This document shows, piece by piece, positions 11,455 to 22,655 of a stretch of 64,000 bases of DNA (position 1 is the first letter of the stretch; every line of letters starts with the position of its first letter). A model generated the notes under the pieces. It ran no database searches and was not told the origin of the DNA. It saw only the letters and a list, made by a program, of their open reading frames with translations. Source of the DNA: Pardosa pseudoannulata (lineage: Eukaryota > Arthropoda > Arachnida > Araneae > Lycosidae); the NCBI GenBank assembly GCA_032207245.1, contig CM063504.1:17024035-17088034 (forward strand), written 5' to 3'. Made by a program: the position numbers and the translations under genes.

Positions 11455-12009
11455 TTTTAAATTTTTACCAATCTTAAATTTGCCTGGAGTATATTTATTT
11501 ATTTTAGTTTATTATAATTTTTACCAATTTTAAATTTGCCTGGAGTATATTTAATTTTTTTAGTTTATAATAATTTTTACCATTTTTAAGTTTGCCTGGA
11601 GTAGATTTAATTTTTTTAGTTTATAATAATTTTTACCAATTTTAAATTTTCCTGGAGTATATTTAATTTTTTTAGTTTATAATAATTTGTATCAATTTTA
11701 AATTTGACTGGAGTATATTTAATTTTATTTTAGTTTAATATAATTTTTACCAATTTTAAATTTGCCTGGAGTATATTTAATTTTTTTTAGTTTATTATAA
11801 TTTTTACCAGTTTTAAATTTGCCTGGAGTATATTTAATTTTTTTAGTTTATAATAATTTTTACCAATTTTAAATTTGCCTGGAGTATATTTAATTTTTTT
11901 AGTTTATAATAATTTTTACCAATTTTAAATATGCCTGGAGTATATTTAATTTTTTTAGATTATAATAATTTTTACCAATTTTAAATTTGTCTGGAATATA
12001 TTTAATTCA
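11455..12009. repeat. Tandem array, about 56-bp unit, about 10 copies
   Basis: The unit is TTTAGTTTATAATAATTTTT then ACCAATTTTAAATTTGCCTGGAGTATATTTAATT. The CCTGGAGTA landmark recurs at 55-58-bp spacing between 11482 and 11989. The related element at 27400 has this segment once, so the array grew inside this copy after insertion. Confidence 0.9.
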
Positions 12010-12211
12010 CGCTTCGGTATTTACCGGATGAATTCAAAATAAAATAATTTTATGAATAACTTGAAAAATAAAAAAAATATATATTGAGAATGGAATTATG
12101 ACATATTCTTTTATTTTTCTTTTACAAATTTAATACCTTCTATGACAACAAGATTCGAAAACAGTATGACATAATCAGCAATTTATAAATTACTGTTTTA
12201 TAGTAGTATAG

Positions 12212-12712
12212 TAATCCCTTAACGTGCACGCTCGAGTTAACTAGAAAGCGCTAAACTGGCCAAACTGTGCACATTTGAGATAATTCGAGCGGCATTTTAC
12301 TTTTGTAGATATTGCGCTGTGTGTTGTGCTAAAAGAGATAGCAAAGGAAAAGAAAAGAGAGCGGTTACATGTGTAATAGTTGCAATGTCGGGGTGCGTCC
12401 TGCACATTGTTCCGAAATATATCACACAAAAGAAAATTTTGATTCATTTTATAAATACTATTATTGTTATTGTTTATGTTTTAAAAGTATAAATAAGTAT
12501 TTTTACTGATAATAATGATTATTCTGAAATGGGAATTCGAAAAGAAAGATTTAAAAAAAGTCAATGTGAGTGCAATATTACAGTATTCGACTATTTTCTG
12601 CAGTGTTATCAAAATCCAAAATTGCAATAAAAATTTTAATTATTTTTGTAATTTTCTTAGAAAGACACCGTTCTAATCTTATTAAAAAAACTGTGCATTA
12701 AGGAGTTAATCC
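12212..12712. mobile_element. MITE-like insertion with imperfect terminal inverted repeats
   Basis: The left end TAATCCCTTAACGTGCACGC and the reverse complement of the right end GGATTAACTCCTTAATGCACAG align well, giving about 20-bp imperfect inverted repeats. The paralogous copy at 55180-55210 lacks the intervening ~500 bp. The superfamily is undecided and the duplicated target bases are unclear. Confidence 0.5.
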
Positions 12713-12721
12713 TTCTAGCCT

Positions 12722-12811
12722 TTAACACTAGATTGACCAAACCAGTCAAAATGGCTGGTTTTCCAATTGCGATTCAATGTATATTTAAACTGCTAGTAAA
12801 TCTAGTGTTAA
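12722..12811. mobile_element. 82-bp piggyBac-type mini-MITE between TTAA sites
   Basis: TTAA (12722-12725), then CACTAGATT at the left end, AATCTAGTG at the right end, then TTAA (12808-12811). The 82-bp body (12726-12807) has mirror-image ends and an inner hairpin AAACCAG..CTGGTTT. TTAA duplication is the piggyBac signature. The related element copy at about 55198-55215 has TTCTAGATTTTAAGGTCAGC with a single TTAA, which is the empty site. It is far too short to code for a transposase. Confidence 0.7.
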
Positions 12812-13070
12812 GGCTAGCATGTTCAAACATTCATCTGCATTTATAGCCATGGTTATATACTCAGAATGTAATGCTAAATTTGTCAACCTGTTGCGAAGAA
12901 ATTGTGAAGAAATGTTTTTTACACTTTTCATGGTTGAAATCGATCTTTCTAGAGACGTACACCAATTGTAATAAGTTTTAAAAATCTTGTACTGATATAA
13001 ATTGAAAATATTTCGGGGTAAATAGGCCAGATCAATTTCAGAAACTCCCCTGCCATATTAGTACCTTTCT

Positions 13071-14049
13071 GTCATGTATAATTCACACTTTATTTGGTCT
13101 TCAAAATTTTATGGCAAAAACTCATGGCGCGTTGTATGAGAAATAATTTTTACTGCTTCCTGTAATTACTCGATATATGCATGAATAAGACAAGTAATGA
13201 AAGAAGAAAATGGTAAATAACTTCCTGAATAGAAGTACTGATGCATCTCTATTTCATTACTTATGCCAATAGTGATAGTAGTATTACTTATGTATTATAA
13301 TACTACAAGTTGATTCGTAGTGCAGGAGGAGGATGGGGGATTTTAACTGCCACAAAAAGATTGCTGCATAAAGTTAAAGATAAGAGTTGGAGTGGGAGAA
13401 CCTGTTACCCCAATGTTAAATTTCTCGCCAATGTATAAGAATATATTTAAGTGGTATGTCGAAAGGAATGATATGGGGGTTGTAACCCCCCCCATAATGA
13501 TTTCTATAGGCATATATATGTAAGGATTGCAGTACTAATTTTGAGATATAGGTTGAAATGGAACAGCCCCTCTCCTACCGTACAACAGTAAATTCCTATT
13601 CAAATTTAGTTTTTAACATCTCTTTAACACCAATATGCAGAAATAATTCAAAACTAAAACAGCATTTCTTTAAAAACATATGGTTATTAAAGCCTTGGGA
13701 CTGTAAATGAATAAAATAGTAAGTGATAGCTACCACGCTATCTAAATAATAAAAAAAATTTCTGAAAACGTTTTGGAATACTAACAATGCTGATGGAGAA
13801 CTCTACTTTTATGGTAGTGTAACAATATTTCCTGCTCAGTTCCTAATAAGTTTATGAAACTTCACACACAACAAAACTAAACAAATAAACAAACTAAATA
13901 ATAATAGTTAAACAATAATACATATAAACAACTGATAAATATTAAACAAACTAAACAAAACTGGCAAATTTATGACAAATTTTGTAGCGTGGTAGGTATT
14001 TATTGTGTATTATGTAATTGTATATAAAAATATTTTAATTTCTCTCTTA
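13071..14049. other. AT-rich sequence with a G/C hairpin
   Basis: No gene was seen. At 13475-13490 GGGGGTTGTAACCCCC forms a short palindrome within a C-rich run. Around 13880-13960 there are repeated AAACAA/TAAACAA motifs. The 63-codon minus frame at 13596-13787 has no recognisable features. Confidence 0.5.
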
Positions 14050-14665
14050 GAAACATTGATTGTAGTTGATTGATAAAACATATTGCATCAGTAGTAAAAT
14101 TAACGCCAGATTGCTAGTTTGAGTTTTACAACCTAACAGCTTTTATTGCAGTTTTGATGTGTCGACGTATGTTCTTTCACATTTTTAGAGTCGAATCGGA
14201 AAATAACTTTTAAATATATATTTCATTCGCAAAAAGTTTTTCAAAATAATTTTAAATGAACTAATAAATATTTAACGAGCATATTACCTTTTAAAAATTG
14301 ACCCAACTTGATGTAATATAAAAGATATAAATATATGCATTTAAATATTATTTTAAATGCATATAAATACATATTAATTTATCTCAGATTCATTGATTAA
14401 ATTTAATTGATAAAACATGCTGCATTAGAAATAGTTAAAAGCAAATTGATAGTTTTAGTTTTACAAACTAACAATTTTATTTGCAGTTTTAAAGAGTGCA
14501 CACGAGTTCTTTCATATTTTTATAGTTTGATCTGAAAGCAAATTTCTCAAACCTATTTAGCAAGCAAAAATTTTTCAAAAATAGTTTACAGCGTACTAAT
14601 AAACATTTAACAGTACACTACCCCTTAAAAAGTAACCCAAGTCGAAGCATTTAAAAGCCCAAGAT
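14050..14665. repeat. Tandem duplication, period about 338 bp
   Basis: ATTGATTGTAGTTGATTGATAAAACAT (from about 14051) and the following ~280 bp recur, diverged, from about 14389 (ATTGATTAAATTTAATTGATAAAACAT). Shared blocks include GTTCTTTCA.ATTTTTA.AGT, ACTAATAAA.ATTTAAC and CCTTTTAAAAA/CCCTTAAAAAGT. No protein frame is shared by the two copies. Confidence 0.65.
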
Positions 14666-15400
14666 ATGTGGAAACGTAATTCATACAAAGTTATGACCTT
14701 CCATCTTAATATTTTTGATAAATGAAGTGACGCTGAGTCGACAATTACCTTTCCCTGTAAGCCCAATTGCTCGATTCAATTCATCCTGCAGACGATTTTT
14801 CGGAATATTTAGATTTTATAATACGGAATGCGTCCCTTGATAATTCTGGACACATACGATCGCAATTCCTATCAATAGGTGTTGAATTAGATTCCGATGT
14901 TCATCTGCCTCGCCTATTTTATGCATTAATACAGTACTTCCAAATTAACTCACACCTAAAAGTCAGTTCGCTCGCTGCTTATCGGTCACAGGGAAAGAGC
15001 GCCTAATTACTCAGCTGTTACCTTCATTAACATCGGGATAAATTTACGAAAATGTTCGTATAATTCAAATTGGTTTAATTGGAAAGTGGCAATTTTGATC
15101 CCTCGAGATATGGAAAAGGGGTTAATATTTTACTCGCACTGCGCCGGCAAAGCAAATAGACCAATTGAATGATTGTGTTCGTTTTGAAGATAAGAGTTAT
15201 AACAAATTTGATTTCGAGGCGGAGGGATCGCGTGGAGGAAGGGAGAAAAGATGCTGTGGATTTTTCTTGTTGAGTGCTAACAATGAGAATTGAATTAAAT
15301 GTAGCTTGTAATTAGTTCATGAACTGGTTAACGGGGGGCAGGTCTTAAATAATTAAATAGTCAGAGGGTGACATCCAGAGGTAAAAAAATAGAATAATTT
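14666..15400. promoter_or_regulatory. Moderately complex block, candidate enhancer or conserved element
   Basis: Composition is balanced compared with its flanks. Visible motifs include GCCTAATTACTCAGCTGTTACC (homeodomain plus E-box, about 15001-15022), GGTTTAATTGG (about 15071), CCAATTGAATGA (about 15161) and AGATAAGAG (GATA type, about 15189). The 79-codon plus frame at 14767-15006 has plausible amino-acid balance but matches nothing I know and has no convincing splice sites. A regulatory element is the more cautious reading. Confidence 0.25.
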
Positions 15401-16006
15401 GGGGAATCAAACAATGACGGGGAAAGAGCACAATAAACAGGCTTCAATTTGGGAAAATTTCTGAGAATCTGTTAAAATATGCTTAAGGACAGATACTCTA
15501 TTCTTTTGAAGCTCCCCAGGCCATCTTGAATTGCTTAAAACCCATTTTTATTTTACTTTGAAGTTTTGATATTAATCACCAAAATAATATCTCTTTCAAA
15601 GCATATATTCATTAAGTCATATGGAAAGTTTCTCATTTCATGAATAAAAGGCCTATAGCACTATTCCCTATTTTACATGGAAGCGACTACATATTCTGTT
15701 TAGTCTCTTTCTTACTTGCGTATTTTAATTGTCAAAGTATTATGAGAAGTTGATAATATAAAGTCAGTTAATTCTCCTAATTATAAATGTATTGTTTGAT
15801 ATTTTTTAACTTTCAAAGCACCTACAATTATAAGGAATTGAGCAATGTGGAAGAATGACTGTAACTCGCTTTGTAGCGCTGTACCGAGGTACTTTCCCAC
15901 AATGGTCAGCCGTGGAAGAAATTTCCAAGAAAAATTTAGGTGCAGCTATTGACTTTGAGTTTTAAGGACCACTGCGGAAAAGTTCTGGTCACGGCACCAA
16001 ATTAAA
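15401..16006. other. Non-coding sequence, nothing identified
   Basis: AT-rich with mixed patches near 15500 and 15870-15990. No SINE, inverted repeat or exon signal that I can support. Confidence 0.45.
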
Positions 16007-16448
16007 TTGTTGTAATATACTGACAACACTAACACCAGTGTTCGTTTACAAAGGGAAAACACAGTAAAACTATACCTTATATTTGGATTAAGACATCTAT
16101 TCTGTACACTATTTATAAAACTTGCTACACTACTTGATCATCATATAACATAACCAGCAATTATTTAGATTTTACATTCATCCTTACACAATTTAGGCCT
16201 CAGTTAGTAATTCAATATTTTGATTAAGGAATAACGTATAACAAAAGATAATTGTAATAATTATTGTGTTATGATGAATATAATATATAAATAATTGCTG
16301 GTTATTTTATATGGTGATCAAGTAGTGTAGCAAGTTGTAAATAGTGTACAGAATAAATGTCTTAATCCAAATATAAGGTATTATATTTTTACTGTGTTTC
16401 AATTTTGTAAACGAACACTGGTGTTAGTGTTGTAGTACATTACAACAA
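16007..16448. mobile_element. 442-bp foldback (long inverted repeat) element
   Basis: The left arm 16007-16167 and right arm about 16289-16448 are near-identical reverse complements. Matching blocks include CACTAACACCAGTGTTCGTTTAC, CCTTATATTTGGATTAAGACAT and CTTGCTACACTACTTGATCA. The loop is about 120 bp. Arms of about 160 bp mark a foldback-type MITE. I see no clean target duplication, so the ends may be longer or eroded. If transcribed it would form a long double-stranded RNA. Confidence 0.85.
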
Positions 16449-16810
16449 GCGCATACTTTTCAACATTTCTTATGGACTTAATAAAAAAATATGAAATCAG
16501 TTTTTACACGTGTATATGTGCATAAAAAATAATTTTTCACTTTCTTATACTATCAATTAGAAACATATAAGACGACTTAACAATTTTGGACTCACTTTTT
16601 AAAATGTTAAGGTATAAATGCCCCTCCAGTTTTAAAAAGTGATATAATCACTTGAGGATAGATAGATTTAATATCTGAGGAATAAATATGCCTTACTAAA
16701 CACATGTTAATAATATAGCAATATGAGTCAAAGCAGACTGCTATAATGATTCCTTTTTACCTAAACTCTTTTCAGAATAATCTAACAAGTCAAAATAAAT
16801 ACACGTTTTT

Positions 16811-16853
<43 letters not shown>

Positions 16854-18074
16854 GTGGACCAATAGTTTGAATCACATTTCATATCGTACAAACTGTACAA
16901 ATTTGTACATCTACTTTAGATAACTACTTAAATTAGTTTAGATTAGATACTCTTGTAAATTGTACATGAATTGTACGTCAACCTAATTATACATAACATC
17001 CTGTAACTATGTGAGATCATTGTGCCTTATCCATGAAATTATGTTCTTTACGTATAGAATTAATAAAAGGAACTGAAAAACTAAGGCTAAAATTTTTCGA
17101 ATTTAACAACAGGTTATGAAAGTAGATTCGATAACAACATGAACTACTGCTATGGGTGCGAATTTAATGATATTTTGTTTTCATTTGCTTACCTTTGCTT
17201 TTGGCAACTTTCAATTAGAGAATTACTTTCTTTCATGCATTACTTGCTTCAATGAAAACAAAACTGTAAATGAAGAGCTTAGAGATTTGTGTTTTTGAAT
17301 GTTTTTATATGTGCATATCTTCTTGAGTAAATATTTAAAAACTATGTGCCCCTGTTGCGTTTAATATATCTCTAACGAATGATAAATCATTATGAATATA
17401 TCATTTCTACATATGTGTATTTCTGGATCAGAAAAGGATATGAGAGCAGAATATGCCTTTAGAATACAATACTTAACTGATCAAAATGACATCATTACTA
17501 AAAATATGGTAGATAGATATCTGTTCTGATATTTCGCGAGTTCAAACTCTCCCCTTACTCTTTTCTTTTGTAAGCTGATTGATGAAAAGTTATCTATTTT
17601 ATAATGATTCAGCAGAATGCAATCAGAAATGGAAGACAAGTAGATGAGTATCATCTTAACTGGTACCGCGTATCAGTTTTGCCCTGGTGGGCACATGGTA
17701 ATCGCTTGTCTCTATATTACTGAGTGACGTTACAGTCTAATGACTATAATCGAAAACTGAGAACGATCTGTAACTTGTAGAACAGCGACTATTATAGCGA
17801 GGGCTAACGATGATAAAAGTGTAATTGAACAGAACATATAATATCACCTTGGGTATTTCATATTACAGAGGTTCAAATTGTTTTTCAACATTAAATGAGG
17901 ACATGAGAGTTTTTAAAATACTAACTTGGAATGATTATTTAAATCTTTTAAAATTCACAAATGTAATGATTTTATTTTAAACCACATCAAACATTAGCTA
18001 AAGGAATGTTTCTTAAAGCTTTCTTTAACTTTAGTTTTAAATAATATTAAAAATTAATTCATCTCCCTCTTTAC
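16449..18074. other. AT-rich sequence with a 39-T tract
   Basis: The run of 39 T at 16812-16850 is the main feature. It may be the tail of an eroded minus-strand retroelement or simple slippage. A mixed-composition patch at about 17640-17830 has no recognisable content. No gene was seen. Confidence 0.5.

Positions 18075-18149
<75 letters not shown>
18075..18149. repeat. (TA)n microsatellite at the Helitron 5' end
   Basis: About 37 TA dinucleotides replace the TATATATAAAATTC 5' end expected for Helitron copy 2, so the array probably grew from the element's own terminus. Confidence 0.9.
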
Positions 18150-18152
<3 letters not shown>

Positions 18153-18809
18153 CTTCTATCCGTGTGTTTGTAATACAACTCCTCCTAAACGGCTGGACTG
18201 ATTTTGATGAAATTTTGTGTGAGTAATTAAGTGGATTCGAGAATGGTTTAGTTCACAATTTGATCCGATAGAAAATGCTTTTTTTATTAAAAATTTAGAA
18301 TTGTGCGATTTTTGAGATTATTATAATGCTACTTGAAACCCTTCACAGCCAAAATATCTGTGACGCAGTGGTTATCGCAACAGGCTTCAGGACAAAAAGT
18401 CCCGGGATCGAATCCCCGTACAGGCGATGTGGGAATTTTAATTTAATCTCATTACGTTTGTGATGACTGTACGCTTGGTGGCGTCAAGTATTCTTGAAAT
18501 AATTTTTTTTTCTCACTTCTCCATCAAAACGATCCAATTTATAATTAATTTAAAATCTTTTACAAGTTTTGGATTTACAGCGTTAAAACAGGATAACATC
18601 TGTCGGTTCGTCTATTGTATATGGCCGAACGATGGCCGATTGGTTAGGGTGCTGGCCTTCGGTACCCGAGTTCCTGGGTTCGAATCCCACTGTGGCATGG
18701 ATGTTCGTAGCCGTTCGGAATCGGCTTTAAACTGTAGGTCCCGGTCTCATTAGCCCTCGTGTTGCAAAAAGTAGACCATAGCACTCCCAACTAAACCAAA
18801 CCAATCTAG
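18150..18809 (+). mobile_element. Non-autonomous Helitron, copy 2, interrupted by a SINE
   Basis: ATTCTTCTATCCGTGTGTTTG.. to ..GGATAACATCTGTCGGTTCG matches copies 1 and 3. The 5' end merges into the (TA)n block. At the 3' end the element stops at TCGTCTAT (18609-18615), while an intact TCTAG followed by T lies at 18805-18810 beyond a 181-bp SINE. The SINE thus landed in the terminal CTAG and duplicated it. The internal tRNA-like module is at about 18360-18425. Confidence 0.75.
18360..18425 (+). other. tRNA-like pol III promoter module inside Helitron copy 2
   Basis: The A-box-like GTGACGCAGTGG (18360-18371) is followed by the B-box-like GGGATCGAATCCCC (about 18404-18417). This is the best preserved of the three copies, close to the tRNA consensus TRGCNNAGTGG / GGTTCGANTCC. 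Confidence 0.5.
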
Positions 18810-18817
18810 TGTATATG
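18611..18817 (+). mobile_element. tRNA-derived SINE (body 18624-18804) with 13-bp target-site duplication
   Basis: The flanking 13-mers TCTATTGTATATG (18611-18623) and TCTAGTGTATATG (18805-18817) differ at one base and bracket a 181-bp body. The body begins with a tRNA-related head: A box TGGCCGATTGG near 18634 and B box GGTTCGAATCC at 18679-18689. A tRNA-unrelated body follows (CATGGATGTTCGTAGCC.., GTAGGTCCCGGTCTCATTAGCC) and it ends with an ACTAAACCAAACCAA tail. SINEs are transcribed by RNA polymerase III and mobilised by LINE enzymes. This is the best copy of the family in the window. Confidence 0.88.
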
Positions 18818-18874
18818 TATGTATACATATATATATGTATATTATGTATATATATGTAAATAAATATATATGTG

Positions 18875-18921
<47 letters not shown>

Positions 18922-18950
18922 TATACATATATAGATAGATAGATAGATAT
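18818..18950. repeat. (TA)n/TATG/GATA microsatellite
   Basis: TA-rich repeat with TATGTA interruptions, ending in (ATAG)4 near 18933-18948. The Tyr/Ile frames through it are not genes. Confidence 0.9.
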
Positions 18951-19859
18951 ATTAGAAAGAGTAAACAAATATGACTTTCTTGTTGGAAGAGCATTGGAAG
19001 AGAAATCCATCTTGAAAGAGTATTTTCAGGCATATATACACGTCTTTGGGAAAATCACGAAACACACTTCTTTGAATAAAAGTCATTTCAAAACTACCCG
19101 AGGATCTCGGGGAATATTTTGTAAAATTTACCGAATAGAGCAAGATCAAATTTGATGTAGGGTAGACCCGAAAGTATTAAAAATATTAAAACTCTTAACA
19201 TTAGAGCTGTCCTCATGTGAAAGAATATCTATATGATGTATATTAGATATAAATCTTTAAATTTCATGCATCTAACTGAAAAATATCACTAAATTTAAGA
19301 TGCTAGGCCAAAATATTTTTCACTTAAAATATAGTTCATTGACTATCACATATATATCACACATATATAACTATCCAAAGTGTATAAAACATTAGATGTG
19401 TATATCGTGCGCGATGTACAAGACAAACAAAATATCGAAAATTAAAAAATATTAGAATTTATCATAGTCTAAAATAAATAATATTACTCTCATAAATATA
19501 ACTGCGGTTCAGTGAAAGAAAAAAGATATTTCGTTTCAGTTTTATTAAACAATTTAGTTGCTTGATACAATATAATCTTTATAAATGTTAAGGCAATATG
19601 ATCTCTATAAAAGTCATATGAAAGAACATGTTACATATTTATTAGAAAACAAATTTTAGGTTTTATGTTGAATAGAAAAAAGGATGTTTCAGTGAAGATT
19701 ATTTTTCGTTACGAAAGGTACTACGTCCCTTGGGGGGGGGAGAGAGATCATTATAGTTATTTGTTGAAAACATACTTGGTTTAAGAATATAATACATTTT
19801 CTCGATTTGAAACTAAAAATTATAAGTTTTTCTAAACTTAGCATAAAGGTGTTCAAGCT
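18951..19859. other. Non-coding sequence, nothing identified
   Basis: AT-rich with a 10-G run near 19731-19741. Short minus frames (65 and 96 codons) are not recognisable, and the second overlaps a SINE. Confidence 0.45.
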
Positions 19860-20033
19860 CTTTTGGACAGGGGGATAACAAATAGGTAGGTCGGTGCTTT
19901 TGGAACCGGAGGTCGTTTGTTCGAATTCTATTTCTGACATGGATGTTCGTAGCCCCTCAGATTCGACTTTAAAATACAAGCCTTGTTCTTTTGAACTTTC
20001 GTGTAGAAAAATAGTACACTGCTGGGCTCCGCA
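19860..20033 (+). mobile_element. tRNA-derived SINE copy, diverged
   Basis: Same family as 18624-18804: B-box remnant TTTGTTCGAATTCT, then GACATGGATGTTCGTAGCCCCTCAGATTCG and TTAAAATACAAGCC.., ending near CTGGGCTCCGCAGTAAAG. The head is eroded, and no clean target duplication was identified. Confidence 0.7.
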
Positions 20034-22655
20034 GTAAAGTAATTTTGTTTGCTTTTATTTATTTGAAGTTAAAAAATGAAACTAAACAATCGTTATAGAC
20101 AATAACCGCTCTTGTAACTTTATTTTTTTTTTAAATTTTTTATCGACTTTTTTATGCTAAAAATTTGAGATGCATTATTACAATCGAATTAAATATTTAG
20201 TGCTAACGTAAACATCGGTTTAGGGATTCAAACGAAAGTTATTTTTTCCCGTATATTATTTTAAATAAAAAAAACAACTGTAAAATCATCTGTTTTTCGT
20301 ATTTTTTATAAGACCTTTTGATATTCCTTTCACTAGGACCTGCTTGTCACGTGCGTTTAAAATGAGCGAAAACAGCTTCCATTTCGAAAAGCTTGCGTAA
20401 TCGGAAAATTGACGACAGAAGCATTCCGCAAAAATACTTTAAATTTTCCTTTTAAAATATCTTCCGAGTATTCGTGACGATTTCGATCAATTTACGTTCG
20501 TGCCATGTCTGTGATCAACAACTCCGATAACTTGAAAGTCGCTTACGCTGTCAAAGTCGAGGAATTTTTCACTTCTCAAACAGAAAGAGTTTAAAAGTGT
20601 TGGAAAAAAAAATATTTTACTTTTTAAACTTTAGAAAGCTAAGCGAAATCGAGGATATACTTTAATTTTACTTGAAAACAAGATAAATATATAATTTCTG
20701 CTCTGTTTCTTAAAAACAAAATTTAGTGAATATTGTGGGGGGAAATTACAAACGTACGTATAAGATATCCATCAAACTTATTGTTTAACATTGTCCTCAA
20801 ATATGTTATCCGAAAATTTGATCTTAGAGCCTCAATTTCTAGAAGAACGATTAAAATTTGTGCATTTGCTGATACCGTGATTTTGAGCAGATGTATGTCG
20901 ACAATTATTGCAACGGAAGTAATAATAATGATAATAATAATAATAAGAGTCAACAAATGATGTCAGCTTTTCAAGTAATTAAAATGAAACAAAATATATG
21001 GAGAAATCTAAATTTGTTGGTAAATACAAAGATTTTCTGGCAGTTGATTGGAAACTGTTAATAGTTTTACGTATTTTGAGTCAATTATTTACGAATCAAA
21101 TAGAAATTTGGAAGAAATTAAATACAGAATCTTAAAAGGAAATAGATGTTATCAATATAACAGCCTATTTTTGATTTAATATTATAAAATATTCTGCTAT
21201 GTACATAATAAGAATCTAACTTTGCAAAAAATATTTAGTTTTGTTATTGTTATATGAGGCAATATTTAAAAAACGCAAAATAGGTACATCAAATAAAAAT
21301 ATAGAAATTCACTTACCTGCAAAAGAACTTTTGAAATTTATAAAATAGAATCTCATATTTTTATATAAAATAAATTCGAATGTTTTTTTTTTTTTCACTT
21401 TTAACTACAGTTACATTAATGCTTGCGAAACACTTTATTTTATAGCAAAATAAATATTTTTTTTTCTTAAATATTTAAAATTTTTTTAAACTTTAATATG
21501 TTAGGTACCTTTTAAGTTTTAGGTATTCAGAATGAAAACGTTAGTTCGATATCATACAAAAAATTAGTTCCTAATATAAATCAAAATTTTCTTGCTGGTA
21601 AGTGAATTTGGTGTATATTTTTTGTAAGTTTAAAAAATATGAAAAAATATGGTACTTATATAGACAGAGCTAGATAATATTTTTAAAGTTAGAGCATTGC
21701 AAAGGAATTTGTAAAAAGAATCATTTTAAAAAGAGAAGATTTTCTTTTATTTTTAAATTAATCGAAAAAGTAAGCTATTATAATTACCTTTAAGCTTCGA
21801 AAGGTGTTATTGTTCCCTTACCTATAATATTAATTACTGTTTTATGAGGAGATAACTATAATCGGGATGCAGTTCGAAAAAAATTGAATGAAATTATTTG
21901 TTCAATGATACAAAAAAAATTAACACTTTTTCTTCTACTTTTTGCGTGGGCTTGAACTGTTAATTTCGTTCGTTTTGTTATGAAATTAGAAACGAAATAA
22001 TGTTTTCGTAACTAAATATTTTTTTAAAAAATCAATGGTAAGACTAAATAAGTTCGTTATATCCGATTTATAAGATTTTATAGGTTTGCCAAAAAGGCAT
22101 AAATTAGCGTGTAAAACTATAAGAAAATGACGGGACCACAATTTACATTCGCTGTACTAGGGAGTTGAATGTAGGAGTCGCTGTAATTTGGATTCACCTG
22201 TACAGGAAAAGACAAACTCGTCGCACTTTACACAAACTATTATGAAATACTGTTTTTGTCTTTTGTCATTAAACTAAATTTTACTTAATCATTCTTTATT
22301 ATTTAAGAATATTTACCGATCATTGTAAGGGACACTAATGTCATTAATTTAAAATTATAATTCAGTGGAAAGAAGGTAGTGCATAGGTTAGTTAGTACTT
22401 TGGAAACTTTAAGAAACACACTGTTATCAACTTTTATATTACGTGGAAACTAGAAATTCGATTTTTTTTAACTTAAAAACTTATATATGTAACAACTATA
22501 CGCATAAATTATGGGTTCAGAATCTCAATAAAATTGAAACTTATAAGGATAAACTTGAGAAGAATTTGAAATATTTTCCCTTACATTAAAATATATTACA
22601 AAAATAAATAAATAAAAAAATAATTTTTTTTAAAAATCTAGATAGGAAAGTAAAG
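20034..22655. other. AT-rich sequence with one moderately complex patch
   Basis: Mostly AT-rich. At about 20330-20570 composition is balanced, with CpG-containing words (CACGTGCG, CGTGACGATTTCGATC, TTACGTTCGTGCC) and a CACGTG E-box at 20347-20352. This is a weak candidate regulatory element. The overlapping 75- and 77-codon frames at 20723-20960 occur on opposite strands and look like chance. There is a short AATAAT repeat near 20925. Confidence 0.45.

Larger units (their letters stand above)
11216..13070 (+). mobile_element. hAT-like non-autonomous element, copy A, with nested insertions
   Basis: The start (CTGTGATGTAACCAGAATTT) matches the CAGTGACGTAGCCAGAATTTAT start of copies at 54152, 54537 and 54929, and a weaker copy at 27400. 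Homology to the 54929-55490 copy resumes in blocks: ATTTTATGAATAAC (about 12045), TTCGAAAACAGTATGACATAATCAGCAATTTATAAAT (about 12152) and GCTAAATTTGTCAACCT (about 12872). The extra sequence in copy A is a 56-bp tandem array, a ~500-bp MITE and an 82-bp MITE. The start sequence is typical of hAT-type MITEs. The 3' terminus is poorly defined, so the end is approximate, and no transposase frame remains. Confidence 0.5.

Noticed and set aside
14767..15006. 79-codon plus-strand frame with balanced composition
   Set aside because: No recognised family, no convincing acceptor or donor, and the surrounding block reads better as regulatory.
16812..16850. Poly-T tract as a processed-pseudogene tail
   Set aside because: No gene-like sequence lies on the appropriate (right) side, and no flanking duplication was found.
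18624..18700. True tRNA gene
   Set aside because: A and B boxes are present but no proper acceptor stem or anticodon arm; the SINE body and target duplication explain it.
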